In this document: positions 27,716-37,125 of the stretch, in pieces
Layout: each line of letters begins with the position of its first letter
How positions within the stretch are numbered: position 1 is the first letter of the stretch
NCBI RefSeq assembly: GCF_036178145.1
Contig: NZ_CP108067.1
Coordinates: 4,216,001-4,280,000, forward strand
Origin: Streptomyces sp. NBC_00273
GTDB lineage: Bacteria; Actinomycetota; Actinomycetes; Streptomycetales; Streptomycetaceae
Direction: 5' to 3'
Length of the DNA: 64,000 bases
Program-made: the position numbers and the translations under genes
Notes under the pieces: model-generated
Databases searched by the model: none
Seen by the model: only the letters and a program-made list of their open reading frames with translations
What the model was told of the DNA's origin: nothing

Positions 27716-29263
27716 TCAGGCGAGCGGACCCGTCACCGGCTCCACCGCGGCCAGGAGGCCTCCGGTACGGATGAACTCGTCGGCGGCGGCCAGGTCAGGG
27801 GCGAGGAAACGATCCGGCCCGGGGCCCTGCACGCCCGCCGCGCGGGCGCCCGCGATCGCGGCCTGGCTGGCCGGGGCCGGGGTCAGCCCGTGGCGCAGCT
27901 CGATGGCGCGGGTGGCCGCGTAGAGCTCGATGGCGATGATCCGCGTCAGGTTGTCGACGGCGGTACGGAGCTTGCGCGCGGCCGACCAGCCCATCGAGAC
28001 GTGGTCCTCCTGCATGGCGGAGGAGGGGATCGAGTCGGCCGAGGCCGGCACCGCGAGCCGCTTCATCTCGCTGACCAGGGCGGCCTGCGTGTACTGGGCG
28101 ATCATCAGACCGGAGTCCACGCCGGCGTCGTCCGCGAGGAACGGCGGCAGGCCGTGCGAGCGGTTCTTGTCGAGCAGCCGGTCGGTGCGGCGCTCGGCGA
28201 TGGAACCGAGGTCGGCGGCCGCGATGGCGAGGAAGTCCAGCACGTAGGCGACCGGGGCCCCGTGGAAGTTGCCGTTGGACTCCACGCGCCCGTCGGGCAG
28301 CACCACCGGGTTGTCGACGGCGGCGGCCAGCTCGCGGGAGGCCACCAGGGCGGCGTGCGCCATGGTGTCGCGGCCGGCGCCGGCGACCTGCGGGGCGCAG
28401 CGCACGGAGTAGGCGTCCTGCACGCGCGGGGCGGTCTCCTCCTGGTAGTGGCGGACGAGTCCGGAGCCCTCCAGGACGGCGGCCATGTTCGCGGCGGAGG
28501 CACCCTGCCCCGGGTGCGGACGGATGGCGTGCAGCTCGGGCTGGAGCACCTTCTCCGTACCGAGCAGCGCCTCCAGGGTGAGGGCGGCGGTGATGTCGGC
28601 GGAGGTGTAGAGCTTGCCGAGGTCGGCGAGGGCCATGATCAGCATGCCGAGCATGCCGTCGGTGCCGTTGAGGAGGGCGAGGCCCTCCTTCTCCCGGAGC
28701 ACGACCGGCTCGATGCCGGCTTCGGCGAGCAGCTCACCGGCGGGGCGGACGGTGCCGTCCGGGCCCTCGGCGTCGCCCTCGCCCATGAGGGCGAGCGCGC
28801 AGTGGGACAGCGGGGCGAGGTCGCCGGAGCAGCCCAGGGAGCCGTACTCGTGGACGACGGGGGTGATCCCGGCGTTGAGCACGTCGGCCATGGTCTGCGC
28901 GACGGAGGGGCGCACGCCGGTGTGACCGGAGGCGACGGTCTTGAGGCGGAGGAACATCAGCGCGCGGACGACCTCCCGCTCGACGCGCGGGCCCATGCCG
29001 GCGGCGTGCGAGCGGACGATGTTGCGCTGGAGCTGGGCACGCAGCTCGGGGCTGATGTGCCGGGAGGCGAGCGCACCGAACCCGGTGGACACGCCGTAGA
29101 CGGGCTCGGGCTTGGCGGCAAGGGCGTCGACGATCTCGCGGGCCCGGGCCAGTGCATCGAGCGCCTCCGCGGAGAGCTCGACGCGTGCGTTGCCGCGGGC
29201 TACGGCGATGACGTCCTCGGCGGTGGTCCCGGACGTCCCCACCACGACAGTGTGCATATCCAT
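27716..29263 (-). CDS. hutH: Histidine ammonia-lyase
   Basis: The 515-residue enzyme deaminates histidine to urocanate. YGVSTGFGALAS holds the catalytic tyrosine and EYGSLGCSGDLAPLSH is the MIO cofactor loop. Here the triad is Cys145-Ser146-Gly147 instead of the canonical Ala-Ser-Gly. NGTDGMLG, QDAYSVRCAPQV and SMGWSAARKLRTAVDN are further active-site blocks. Start ATG 29263 gives MDMHTVVVGTSG and has AGGG about eight bases upstream; GTG 29272 and ATG 29257 are alternatives. No other hut genes are adjacent, which is usual in Streptomyces. Confidence 0.96.
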   Translation of the reverse strand: MDMHTVVVGTSGTTAEDVIAVARGNARVELSAEALDALARAREIVDALAAKPEPVYGVSTGFGALASRHISPELRAQLQRNIVRSHAAGMGPRVEREVVRALMFLRLKTVASGHTGVRPSVAQTMADVLNAGITPVVHEYGSLGCSGDLAPLSHCALALMGEGDAEGPDGTVRPAGELLAEAGIEPVVLREKEGLALLNGTDGMLGMLIMALADLGKLYTSADITAALTLEALLGTEKVLQPELHAIRPHPGQGASAANMAAVLEGSGLVRHYQEETAPRVQDAYSVRCAPQVAGAGRDTMAHAALVASRELAAAVDNPVVLPDGRVESNGNFHGAPVAYVLDFLAIAAADLGSIAERRTDRLLDKNRSHGLPPFLADDAGVDSGLMIAQYTQAALVSEMKRLAVPASADSIPSSAMQEDHVSMGWSAARKLRTAVDNLTRIIAIELYAATRAIELRHGLTPAPASQAAIAGARAAGVQGPGPDRFLAPDLAAADEFIRTGGLLAAVEPVTGPLA

Positions 29264-29364
29264 ATTCAGCACCCTACGGATTGAATCGCTTCATGTCACT
29301 AGGCGAAATTGTCACGATCGCGATGCGGGTGGGCCCCTTACCCATCGGTACCGCGGACCGCCGG

Positions 29365-30480
29365 TCACTGCCGACCCCGGAAGCGGCGCCGCTCTCCGGG
29401 AGCCTCCTCTGCGGCGGCGTCCGCGAGCCGAACCACCGCGGTGTCCCGGCCCGCCACGACGGGCTTCGGCGAGCGCGCGGCCTTCGCCTTGTACTGGGCG
29501 GCGTCCGCGAGCCGGAAGAGCCGACGGGACGACTTCACCAGCCCGATCGGGTCCCCGGTGGAGGCCACGCCGCAGGCCACCCCCTCGCCCAGCTCCAGCT
29601 CGGCCGCCCGGGTGCACACCTCCTCGGTGACGCGCACGATCTCGTCCGCCGTCGGGCCGACCCCGACCAGGCAGAACTCGTCGCCGCCGAGGCGGGCCAC
29701 CAGCGATCCGGGCAGCATCGCCCCGCACAGGCTCAGGACCGACCCGAACCGCTCCAGGAGCCGGTCCCCCATGGCGTGGCCGAGGGTGTCGTTGACCGCC
29801 TTCAGCCCGTTCAGGTCGCAGACGACGAGGCTGACGACCACCCCGGTCCGCCGGTGCTCCTCCAGGGCCTCGTCGAGCCGCATGTCGACCGCCCGCCGGT
29901 TCGCGAGCCCGGTCAGCGGGTCGGTGAAGGCGAGCCGCCGGGCCTCCTCCAGCCGCTCGTTCTGCGCGAGCCCGGCCGCGACCACGGCGGCGAGCACGGT
30001 GGCGAAATCGGCGTCGTCCTCGTCGAAGTCGGGCAGCCCCTCGTCCCGGGCGACGTACAGCTCGCCCCAGGCGCGGCCGCTGAGCACGATGGGCGCGACC
30101 ACACAGGTCCCGCGGCCGCGTCGGCGCAGGGCTTCCCCGCGCCGCCCCGGCCGGTCGCCGACGGCGCTCTCGACCCAGGCGTGCGGGCCGCCGCCGCCCA
30201 CCCAGAGCTCGTGCAGGAACTCGGTGATCTCGGGGAAGTCGTGCACGGGGTAGGACTCGTCCTCGGGGAACTCCTCCTCGCCCGCCCGCCGCTCGCCCTC
30301 GTTCACGAGCACCCGCAGGCACCCCCGCTCCCGCTCCCACGCGGAGATCGCGGCGAACGAGCCGTCCAGCGCGACGCGCGCGCCCCGCGCGGCCGCCCGC
30401 ACACTGTCCCGCGGCGCGCAGGCCGCGGCCATCGCCTGAGCGAGTCCCACAACGGCTCGTAGCCGCCCGTCAACTCCCAT
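29365..30480 (-). CDS. cdgE: GAF-GGDEF diguanylate cyclase
   Basis: The 371-residue protein has an N-terminal GAF-like sensory domain (~1-175) and a GGDEF domain opening AFTDPLTGLANRRAVD. The active-site loop VARLGGDEFCLV is intact (GGDEF at ~265-269), so it should make c-di-GMP from two GTP. The usual inhibitory RxxD five residues upstream is replaced by LPGS, so product feedback through the I-site is unlikely. No membrane segments are present. Position next to hutH and upstream of echA/cya matches the S. coelicolor gene called cdgE, as I recall. The start may be ATG 30480 or GTG 30483. Confidence 0.9.
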   Translation of the reverse strand: MGVDGRLRAVVGLAQAMAAACAPRDSVRAAARGARVALDGSFAAISAWERERGCLRVLVNEGERRAGEEEFPEDESYPVHDFPEITEFLHELWVGGGGPHAWVESAVGDRPGRRGEALRRRGRGTCVVAPIVLSGRAWGELYVARDEGLPDFDEDDADFATVLAAVVAAGLAQNERLEEARRLAFTDPLTGLANRRAVDMRLDEALEEHRRTGVVVSLVVCDLNGLKAVNDTLGHAMGDRLLERFGSVLSLCGAMLPGSLVARLGGDEFCLVGVGPTADEIVRVTEEVCTRAAELELGEGVACGVASTGDPIGLVKSSRRLFRLADAAQYKAKAARSPKPVVAGRDTAVVRLADAAAEEAPGERRRFRGRQ

Positions 30481-30538
30481 CACCCCAGGCTAGGGACTTT
30501 TGTCAGATTTTGGAGACAATTGGCGCGACTTTCGGTAC

Positions 30539-30569
30539 CGCCCCCGATCACCAAGGGTGATCGGGGGCG
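30539..30569 (-). terminator. 14-bp hairpin downstream of the enoyl-CoA hydratase gene
   Basis: CGCCCCCGATCACC pairs with GGTGATCGGGGGCG across a three-base AAG loop, about 70 bases past the enoyl-CoA hydratase stop codon and just upstream of the diguanylate cyclase start. Confidence 0.75.
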
Positions 30570-30638
30570 CCGGGACGCGGGCGGCATCCGGACGCCGCCC
30601 GGTACCGCCCGGGCTCCGCTCCGGCCCCGCCCCGCCGG

Positions 30639-31442
30639 CTACTCCCCCGGCCAGTTCGGCTTGCGCTTCTCGTTGAACGCCGCGACGCCCTCCACCCGGT
30701 CGCCCGAGAACGCCACCGTCCGCCAGGCCGCGTCCTCGATCTCCAGACCGGCCTCCAGGTCCATCCCGTGCCCCAGCCGCAGCGCCCGCTTGGCCGCCCG
30801 CAGGCCCACCGGGGAGTTCGCCGCCATCCGGGACGCCAGCGCCAGCGCCTCCGCCGTGTCCTGGCCGGCCGGGACCAACGAGTCCACCAGCCCCAGGGAC
30901 AGCGCCTCGGCCGCCTCGACCCGGCGCGCCGTGAAGATCAGCTCCGCGGCCCGTGCCGCACCCACCCGGCGCGGCAGCAGCTGCGTGCCCCCGCCGCCGG
31001 GGATCACGCCCACCGAGACCTCGGGCAGGCCCACCACCGCGGTCTCGTCGGCGACGATCACGTCGCAGGCCAGGGCCAGCTCGAAGCCGCCGCCCAGGGC
31101 GAACCCGTGCACCGCCGCGACCGTCGGCATCGGCAGCGCCAGCACGCCCCCGTACGCCCCCCGCGTGGTCGGCCGCTGCCGGACCAGCTCGGTGTCCGAG
31201 AAGGAGTTCCGCTCCTTGAGGTCCGCACCGACGCAGAAGGCCCGCTCGGACGTCGAGGAGAGCACGACCACGCGTACGGACCGGTCGGCGGCCAGCTCGG
31301 CACAGGCCGCCCCGAGGGCACGCGCCATCGCGGTCGACACCGCGTTCATCGCCTTGGGGCGGTCCAGGGCCAGCTCCGCGACCCCGCCCTCGTGGCGGCG
31401 TACCGCCACGAACTCCGACTCGAATGCGGACTCGGACGCCAT
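30639..31442 (-). CDS. Enoyl-CoA hydratase/isomerase family protein
   Basis: The 267-residue crotonase-fold protein has ERAFCVGADLKERNS (oxyanion-hole region) and HGFALGGGFELALACDVIVA, with the second oxyanion glycine. GLPEVSVGVIPGGGGTQLLP carries the Glu of the family's catalytic pair. A Glu at the second catalytic position is not obvious, so hydratase, isomerase or another crotonase activity is possible. It probably acts in fatty acid or branched-chain acyl-CoA breakdown. ATG 31442 has GGGAGGG upstream. It follows the adenylate cyclase gene by 24 bases in the same direction. Confidence 0.9.
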   Translation of the reverse strand: MASESAFESEFVAVRRHEGGVAELALDRPKAMNAVSTAMARALGAACAELAADRSVRVVVLSSTSERAFCVGADLKERNSFSDTELVRQRPTTRGAYGGVLALPMPTVAAVHGFALGGGFELALACDVIVADETAVVGLPEVSVGVIPGGGGTQLLPRRVGAARAAELIFTARRVEAAEALSLGLVDSLVPAGQDTAEALALASRMAANSPVGLRAAKRALRLGHGMDLEAGLEIEDAAWRTVAFSGDRVEGVAAFNEKRKPNWPGE

Positions 31443-31466
31443 AGGAACCCTCCCGGTTAACGAACG

Positions 31467-32630
31467 TTACCGGGGGATCTTAGGCTTCCGTCGCGTCAGC
31501 GACCAGGGCTCCACGACGCCGAGGCCGCGCACCGGCCGCTGCCACATCGGCTGGAGCGCGAACCGGTAGGACGCACCCTCCTCGGGTGCCGTCTCGGCCT
31601 CCTTCTCCGACACCGGGGCGGCCCCGGTCCGGGAGAGCTCCTCGGCCATCGCCCCGTCCACCAGCACCGCGTCCTTGGGGGCTATGGACGTCAGCCGGCT
31701 GGCCAGGTTCACCGTGGTCCCGAAGACATCGCCCATCCGGGTGGTCACCGTGCCGAAGGCGATCCCGACCCGCAGCTCGGGCATCTGCGGGTCGAGCTCC
31801 ATCGTCTCGATCAGCCGCAGCGCGATCTCCGCCGCCGTCGCCGCGTCGTCGGCGCAGTAGAGCACCTCGTCGCCGAGGGTCTTGATCAGCCGGCCGCCGT
31901 ACGCGGCCACCAGGTCCGCCGCGGTCGTCTCGAAGGACTCGACCAGCTCGCCGAGCTCCTCCTCCTCCAGCCGCCGGGTCAGGCGCGTGAAGCCCACCAG
32001 GTCGGCGAAGCCCACCGCGAGCCGCCGGTCGACCATCTCGTCGTCGTCGGCCACCTGCACCACGCGCCCGGTCGCGGCCGCCAGCTGGCGCCGCCACACG
32101 TAGACGAGGAACTCCTCCAGCTCGGGCAGCAGCAGCTCGACCAGGGGGTACGTGACCTCCGTACGGGTCATGCCCGGCTCCGGCGGCTCCGTCAGCCCCT
32201 CCAGGAACGAGTCGATCTGCCACTCCGCCAACCGGGCGGTGGTCTGCCCCGTGGACCGCGCCACCTGCACGGCCATCGGCTCGGACAGCAGCCCGGCCTC
32301 CACCAGGCCGGCGAGCCGGCGCAGGGCCAGCACGTCGGCCTCGGTCAGCGCCCGGGCCTGCCCGATGTCGGCGAAGCCCATGGCCCGCCAGAAGCGCGAA
32401 GCCAGCTCCATGGACACGCCCGCGCTCCGGGCGGCCTGGAACGGGGTGTACCGGCGCTCGGCACCGAGGATCAGCTGCTCCAGCCGGATGGCGAGCGGAT
32501 CCGCCGTCGGCTGGACCGTGTGGTCGACCTCGTGGTGCGGCGTGTGCTGGTCACGGCCGATCGGGGTACCCGGGCCGGAAGCGGAGCCGCCACCGGCGGA
32601 CGCGCTGGACGTAGGGTCGTCGACGGTCAA
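31467..32630 (-). CDS. cya: Class III adenylate cyclase
   Basis: The 387-residue soluble protein has an N-terminal helical region (~40-165) with a MerR-like helix pattern (YTPFQAARSAGVSMELASRF). The cyclase domain has metal-binding aspartates in VGFADLVGFTRLT and TLGDEVLYC, the substrate-selecting IKTLGD lysine, and VNLASRLTS, which holds the transition-state Asn and Arg. All key residues for cAMP formation are present. The TTG at 32630 is preceded by a perfect AGGAGG six bases away and is preferred; ATG 32648 would add six residues but has no good site. In Streptomyces, cAMP is needed for germination and affects development and antibiotic production. Confidence 0.93.
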   Translation of the reverse strand: MTVDDPTSSASAGGGSASGPGTPIGRDQHTPHHEVDHTVQPTADPLAIRLEQLILGAERRYTPFQAARSAGVSMELASRFWRAMGFADIGQARALTEADVLALRRLAGLVEAGLLSEPMAVQVARSTGQTTARLAEWQIDSFLEGLTEPPEPGMTRTEVTYPLVELLLPELEEFLVYVWRRQLAAATGRVVQVADDDEMVDRRLAVGFADLVGFTRLTRRLEEEELGELVESFETTAADLVAAYGGRLIKTLGDEVLYCADDAATAAEIALRLIETMELDPQMPELRVGIAFGTVTTRMGDVFGTTVNLASRLTSIAPKDAVLVDGAMAEELSRTGAAPVSEKEAETAPEEGASYRFALQPMWQRPVRGLGVVEPWSLTRRKPKIPR

Positions 32631-32825
32631 GGGCCGCCTCCTGTCCATTCCGTGCGCACTGCCCTGCGAACCGGTTGATCACCACGAGCACCGGGATCGC
32701 CTAAACCATACGGCAGGTGTGCCGTAGCTCACTCCCCCTCCCCACTTCCGGACCGCCCGCGACCTGGGTGCGGGGTCGGGGCGGCGGCCCCGGGACGGCG
32801 CCGCACCCGGCACCCGCTCCCCCTG

Positions 32826-33692
32826 TCAGTGCACGGAACGCAGGTGGATGACGTCGCCCGCGCCCACCGTCTCGTGCCGGTCCTCGGCCGTACGGATCAC
32901 CAGGCGGCCATCGGTGTCCACCGCTTCGGCCGTTCCGGTGAGGGTGCGCCCGCCGGGCAGTTCCGCGCGGACGTGCCGGCCGAGGGTCGCGCAGCCCGCC
33001 GCGTAGGTCTCCTGGAGGCCGCTGGCCGCGGGGTCGCCACCGGCCGCGCGCCACCTGCCGTACCACTCCTCCAGGGACCGCAGGACGGTCCGCAGCAGCG
33101 GGTCCCGGTCGGTCACGGAGGCCTTGGCCAGCGCCAGCGACCCCGCGGCCGGCACCGGCAGCTCGTCCTCGGTCAGGGTGACGTTGAGACCGATCCCGAG
33201 GACCACGCCGTCCTCGACCCGCTCGGCGAGGATCCCGCCGGTCTTGCGCTCCTCGCCGTCCACGGTGACCAGCAGGTCGTTGGGCCACTTGAGGGCGGTG
33301 TCCACGCCGGCCGCCCGGGACAGCCCGGTCGCGGTGGCCACGCCCGCCAGCAGCGTCAGCCACCCCCACCGCTCCTGCGGCACCGCGTCGCCCGGCTTGA
33401 GCAGGACGGAGAAGAACAACCCCGACCGCGCGGGGGCGACCCAGCTCCGGTCCAGCCGCCCGCGCCCGGCGCTCTGCTCCTCGGCGACGAGCACCGCCCC
33501 CTCGGGCAGCTGCGCCGCCCGGGTGGCAAGGTCGGTATTGGTGGACCCGGTACTGGCGACGACCTCCACGGAGGTCCACAGCCCGTCCCCGGTGACGAGG
33601 GCCCTCTGGAGGGCGGCGGCATTGAGGGGCGGCCGGTCCAGGCTCGACCAGCGACCGGAGGAAGCTCCTGCTGAGGCATCTGATGGCGTCAT
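32826..33692 (-). CDS. birA: Biotin--[acetyl-CoA-carboxylase] ligase
   Basis: The 288-residue enzyme activates biotin and attaches it to carboxyl-carrier lysines. STGSTNTDL, EEQSAGRGRLDRSW (biotinyl-AMP binding) and LKWPNDLL are the family's motifs. It lacks the N-terminal DNA-binding domain of bifunctional BirA, so it should not be a repressor. The likely acceptor is encoded in this window: the carboxylase alpha subunit at 39335. It is divergent from pccB, and sharing a promoter region with a carboxylase gene makes functional sense. The ATG at 33692 is the start nearest the conserved domain. Confidence 0.95.
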   Translation of the reverse strand: MTPSDASAGASSGRWSSLDRPPLNAAALQRALVTGDGLWTSVEVVASTGSTNTDLATRAAQLPEGAVLVAEEQSAGRGRLDRSWVAPARSGLFFSVLLKPGDAVPQERWGWLTLLAGVATATGLSRAAGVDTALKWPNDLLVTVDGEERKTGGILAERVEDGVVLGIGLNVTLTEDELPVPAAGSLALAKASVTDRDPLLRTVLRSLEEWYGRWRAAGGDPAASGLQETYAAGCATLGRHVRAELPGGRTLTGTAEAVDTDGRLVIRTAEDRHETVGAGDVIHLRSVH

Positions 33693-33823
33693 GCAACCCA
33701 ATGTAGGTGTGTCAAACGCCGCACTGCCGAGCGCCATGCCCGCCGATACGCTACGCACCAGTAGCCAGCAGTAGTCAATCAATTGACCAGGCAGTTGACA
33801 CCACGCAGGGAGCCGCGACCCCG

Positions 33824-35416
33824 ATGTCACATCCGTCAGAGCCGATCGACATGCACACCACCGCGGGCAAGATCGCGGATCTGCAGCGCCGCATCGACGA
33901 AGCCACCCACGCCGGGTCCGCGCGTGCCGTGGAGAAGCAGCACGCCAAGGGCAAGCTGACGGCGCGTGAGCGGGTTGCCCTGCTGCTGGACGAGGGATCC
34001 TTCGTCGAGCTCGACGAGTTCGCCCGGCACCGTTCCACCAACTTCGGGCTGGAGAAGACCCGGCCCTACGGCGACGGCGTCGTCACCGGATACGGCACGG
34101 TGGACGGCCGTCCGGTGGCCGTGTTCTCGCAGGACTTCACCGTCTTCGGCGGGGCCCTCGGCGAGACCTACGGCCAGAAGATCATGAAGGTCATGGACTT
34201 CGCGCTGAAGACCGGATGCCCCCTCGTCGGCATCAACGACTCCGGCGGCGCCCGCATCCAGGAGGGTGTCAGCGCGCTGGGCATGTACGGCGAGATCTTC
34301 CGCCGCAACGTCCACGCCTCCGGCGTGATCCCGCAGATCAGCCTGATCGTCGGGCCCTGCGCGGGCGGCGCCGTGTACTCCCCCGCGATCACCGACTTCA
34401 CGGTCATGGTCGACCAGACCTCGCACATGTTCATCACCGGCCCGGACGTCATCAAGACGGTCACCGGCGAGGACGTCGGCTTCGAGGAGCTGGGCGGGGC
34501 ACGCACGCACAACAGCACGTCCGGCGTCGCGCACCACATGGCGGGCGACGAGAAGGACGCCATCGAGTACGTGAAGTCACTGCTCGCGTACCTGCCGTCG
34601 AACAACCTCTCCGAGCCGCCCTCCTTCCCGGAGGAGGCGGACACCGAGGTCTCCGACGCCGACCGCGAGCTCGACGTGCTGATCCCGGACAGCGCCAACC
34701 AGCCGTACGACATGCACACCGTGATCGAGCACGTGCTCGACGACGCGGAGTTCCTGGAGACGCAGGCGCTCTTCGCGCCGAACATCCTGACCGGCTTCGG
34801 CCGGGTCGAGGGCCACCCGGTGGGCATCGTCGCCAACCAGCCGATGCAGTTCGCCGGCTGCCTGGACATCGACGCCTCCGAGAAGGCGGCGCGGTTCGTG
34901 CGGACCTGCGACGCCTTCAACGTCCCGGTGCTGACCTTCGTGGACGTCCCGGGCTTCCTTCCGGGCACCGACCAGGAGTACAACGGAATCATCCGGCGCG
35001 GCGCCAAGCTCATCTACGCGTACGCCGAGGCCACCGTTCCGCTGATCACCGTCATCACCCGCAAGGCCTTCGGCGGCGCCTACGACGTCATGGGCTCCAA
35101 GCACCTCGGCGCGGACCTGAACCTGGCCTGGCCGACCGCGCAGATCGCCGTCATGGGGGCGCAGGGCGCCGTGAACATCCTGCACCGCCGCACCATCGCG
35201 GAAGCCGCTCCCGAGGAGGTGGAGGAGACCCGGGCCCGGCTCATCGCCGAGTACGAGGACGCGCTGCTCAACCCGTACACGGCGGCCGAGCGCGGGTACA
35301 TCGACGCGGTGACCATGCCGTCCGAAACCCGGGCGCACGTGGTGAAGGGGCTCCGGCAGCTGCGTACCAAGCGGGAGTCCCTGCCCCCGAAGAAGCACGG
35401 CAACATCCCGCTCTAG
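33824..35416 (+). CDS. pccB: Acyl-CoA carboxylase beta subunit (propionyl-CoA type)
   Basis: The 530-residue carboxyltransferase moves carboxyl from carboxybiotin to acyl-CoA, giving malonyl- or methylmalonyl-Co[32 protein letters not shown] and the glycine-rich [16 protein letters not shown] form the CoA site of the N-terminal half; [20 protein letters not shown] and [16 protein letters not shown] form the biotin side. Length equals that of S. coelicolor PccB. ATG 33824 follows AGGGAG at a rather long spacing. An epsilon-subunit gene follows 18 bases on, and the biotinylated alpha subunit is at 39335. Confidence 0.95.
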   Translation: MSHPSEPIDMHTTAGKIADLQRRIDEATHAGSARAVEKQHAKGKLTARERVALLLDEGSFVELDEFARHRSTNFGLEKTRPYGDGVVTGYGTVDGRPVAVFSQDFTVFGGALGETYGQKIMKVMDFALKTGCPLVGINDSGGARIQEGVSALGMYGEIFRRNVHASGVIPQISLIVGPCAGGAVYSPAITDFTVMVDQTSHMFITGPDVIKTVTGEDVGFEELGGARTHNSTSGVAHHMAGDEKDAIEYVKSLLAYLPSNNLSEPPSFPEEADTEVSDADRELDVLIPDSANQPYDMHTVIEHVLDDAEFLETQALFAPNILTGFGRVEGHPVGIVANQPMQFAGCLDIDASEKAARFVRTCDAFNVPVLTFVDVPGFLPGTDQEYNGIIRRGAKLIYAYAEATVPLITVITRKAFGGAYDVMGSKHLGADLNLAWPTAQIAVMGAQGAVNILHRRTIAEAAPEEVEETRARLIAEYEDALLNPYTAAERGYIDAVTMPSETRAHVVKGLRQLRTKRESLPPKKHGNIPL

Positions 35417-35434
35417 CCCCTCCAGGAGGACTCT

Positions 35435-35644
35435 GTGGTGATCAAGGTCGTCAAGGGCAACCCGACCCCGGAGGAGCTGGCCGCCGCACTGGCGGTGGTC
35501 CAAGCGCGCGCGGCGGCGCTGGCCATGGCCCCGTCGCTCGCTCCGCAGGTCGCGGACGAGTGGTCGGCGCCGGCCCGGGTGGCCCGGCGGCGGGTTCCGC
35601 ATCCGGGGCCGCGGGCCTGGGGCCGTACGTACTGGCCCGCGTAG
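35435..35644 (+). CDS. Acyl-CoA carboxylase epsilon subunit
   Basis: The 69-residue product begins IKVVKGNPTPEELAAALAVV, the hallmark of actinobacterial carboxylase epsilon subunits, and ends with a basic Pro/Trp-rich tail (RVPHPGPRAWGRTYWP). This subunit binds the beta core and raises carboxylase activity. AGGAGGA lies just before GTG 35435; a second GTG at 35438 is also possible. It is 18 bases downstream of pccB and surely co-transcribed. Confidence 0.92.
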   Translation: MVIKVVKGNPTPEELAAALAVVQARAAALAMAPSLAPQVADEWSAPARVARRRVPHPGPRAWGRTYWPA

Positions 35645-35663
35645 CCCGATCGATATGAACGGA

Positions 35664-35699
35664 CGGTGGCGCCTGAGTACCCGTACTCAGGCGCCACCG
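35664..35699 (+). terminator. 16-bp hairpin after the epsilon-subunit gene
   Basis: CGGTGGCGCCTGAGTA pairs perfectly with TACTCAGGCGCCACCG across a four-base loop, 20 bases past the stop codon of the epsilon-subunit gene. Confidence 0.85.
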
Positions 35700-35723
35700 C
35701 CGTTCCCGCGCCAGGATCGGGGC

Positions 35724-35858
35724 ATGCTCTGGTCCGACCCGAAGAACGAGCCGCCCAAGGACATGCGCGACGCGCAGGCGATGATCCGGCGGCTGACCCT
35801 GGTGCTCGCCCTCGCCATGCTCGTGGTGGTGTACGTCCTGGGCGTGGGCCACTTCTAG
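35724..35858 (+). CDS. Small single-pass membrane protein, 44 residues
   Basis: The product reads [20 protein letters not shown] followed by a membrane segment [28 protein letters not shown] lies just ahead of ATG 35724. Codon use is typical. It lies between a terminator and maf and may be the first gene of a maf transcript. Function unknown. Confidence 0.62.
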   Translation: MLWSDPKNEPPKDMRDAQAMIRRLTLVLALAMLVVVYVLGVGHF

Positions 35859-35899
35859 CGCCCTGTCCGGGGGTCCGGGCCGCGCCTACGATGGCCTCC

Positions 35900-36523
35900 A
35901 TGACTGCGACACCTGAGCCCCGGACGACCGGGCGCACGCTCGTCCTCGCCTCCGCTTCCCCCGCCCGGCTGAACCTGCTGCGGCAGGCCGGGCTCGCCCC
36001 GCACGTGATCGTCAGCGGTTTCGACGAGGACACCCTGAACCACGACGAGCCGGCCGCCCTGGCGCTGGCCCTGGCCGAGGCGAAGGCCGCCGTCGTGGCG
36101 GGGCTGGACGAGGCCGCGGGCGCGCTGGTGATCGGCTGCGACTCGGTGCTGGAGCTGGACGGCGAGGCCCTGGGCAAGCCGGCGGACGCCGAGGAGGCCA
36201 CCGCGCGCTGGAAGGCGATGCGCGGGCGGGCGGGCGTGCTGCGCACCGGGCACTGCGTGATCGACACGGCGGACGGCCGTCAGGTCTCGGCCACGGCGTC
36301 GACGACGGTCCGGTTCGGTGAGCCCACGGACGCCGAGGTGGCGGCGTACGTGGCGAGCGGGGAACCCCTGCACGTGGCCGGGGCGTTCACCCTGGACGGG
36401 CTGTCGGCGCCGTTCATCGACGGCATCGACGGGGATCACGGCAACGTCATCGGGCTGTCGTTGCCGCTGCTGCGTTCCCTGCTGGGCGAACTGGACGTGT
36501 CCATCACGGACTTGTGGGCTTGA
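35900..36523 (+). CDS. maf: Maf-type nucleoside triphosphate pyrophosphatase
   Basis: The 207-residue enzyme starts with [19 protein letters not shown], the conserved Maf opening, and carries [17 protein letters not shown] and [20 protein letters not shown]. Maf proteins hydrolyse non-canonical or certain normal nucleoside triphosphates to monophosphates, acting in nucleotide-pool sanitation and division arrest. Start may be ATG 35900 or ATG 35891. Its 3' end overlaps the converging membrane-protein gene by 20 bases. Confidence 0.93.
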   Translation: MTATPEPRTTGRTLVLASASPARLNLLRQAGLAPHVIVSGFDEDTLNHDEPAALALALAEAKAAVVAGLDEAAGALVIGCDSVLELDGEALGKPADAEEATARWKAMRGRAGVLRTGHCVIDTADGRQVSATASTTVRFGEPTDAEVAAYVASGEPLHVAGAFTLDGLSAPFIDGIDGDHGNVIGLSLPLLRSLLGELDVSITDLWA

Positions 36524-36980
36524 GCTCCCCGAACGGCGGCGGTGGGGTGTCCCCGCCGCTGCCACCCCCGCCGCTGCCGTTCCGGGCGGGCCGGGCGGCG
36601 TAGGACGTCAGGGTCAGTACGAGCAGGCACAGGATCAGCATCATCGTCGCGAAGGCGGCCCAGCCGACCAGGGCGACGCTGAGGACGCCGAGCACCCCGT
36701 GGGCGACGGCCCCGCTGACGAGCACGACGCGGCCGAAGCGGCCCGGGGAGCGGTCGCGGAGCGCAGTGACGGCGGCGAGCACGGCGCACAGGACGAGGAA
36801 GGCGCCCATGCCCGCCCCCATGACGTAAGTCGCCTTGGACATGACATCCGGATCGCTGCCCGCGATCGACATCGACTGGTTCGCCGTGGTCCGGCCCAGC
36901 ACGATGTGGACGAGCACGAGCACCGCCGCTTCCACGACGAGCACGATCGCGGCCAGTCCGGCCACGAGTCTTCGCAGCAC
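36504..36980 (-). CDS. Four-span membrane protein of unknown function
   Basis: The 158-residue product has four hydrophobic segments: [60 protein letters not shown] and [19 protein letters not shown] Gly/Ser/Pro-rich cytoplasmic tail follows. No enzyme motif is visible. GTG 36980 is preferred because a G-rich ribosome-binding site lies six bases ahead; an upstream GTG (36998) would begin in that G-run. It converges with maf and overlaps its end. Confidence 0.8.
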   Translation of the reverse strand: MLRRLVAGLAAIVLVVEAAVLVLVHIVLGRTTANQSMSIAGSDPDVMSKATYVMGAGMGAFLVLCAVLAAVTALRDRSPGRFGRVVLVSGAVAHGVLGVLSVALVGWAAFATMMLILCLLVLTLTSYAARPARNGSGGGGSGGDTPPPPFGELKPTSP

Positions 36981-37125
36981 GACGCCCCCACCCCCCACGT
37001 GTCACAAGCCCGTTCGACGCCCTGGAGGCTACTAACGGGTAGCCCGGCGGGCAAGACGTCCGCACACCCGGTTTGCGGACGCCTCCCGCCCCACGGCACG
37101 CCCCGCGCCGCGCCGTACGGCGCGA

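Noticed and set aside
28932..28949. ASGHTG in histidine ammonia-lyase as the MIO triad
   Set aside because: It lies at residue 111 in the wrong context; the true cofactor loop is GSLGCSGDLAPL at 141-152.
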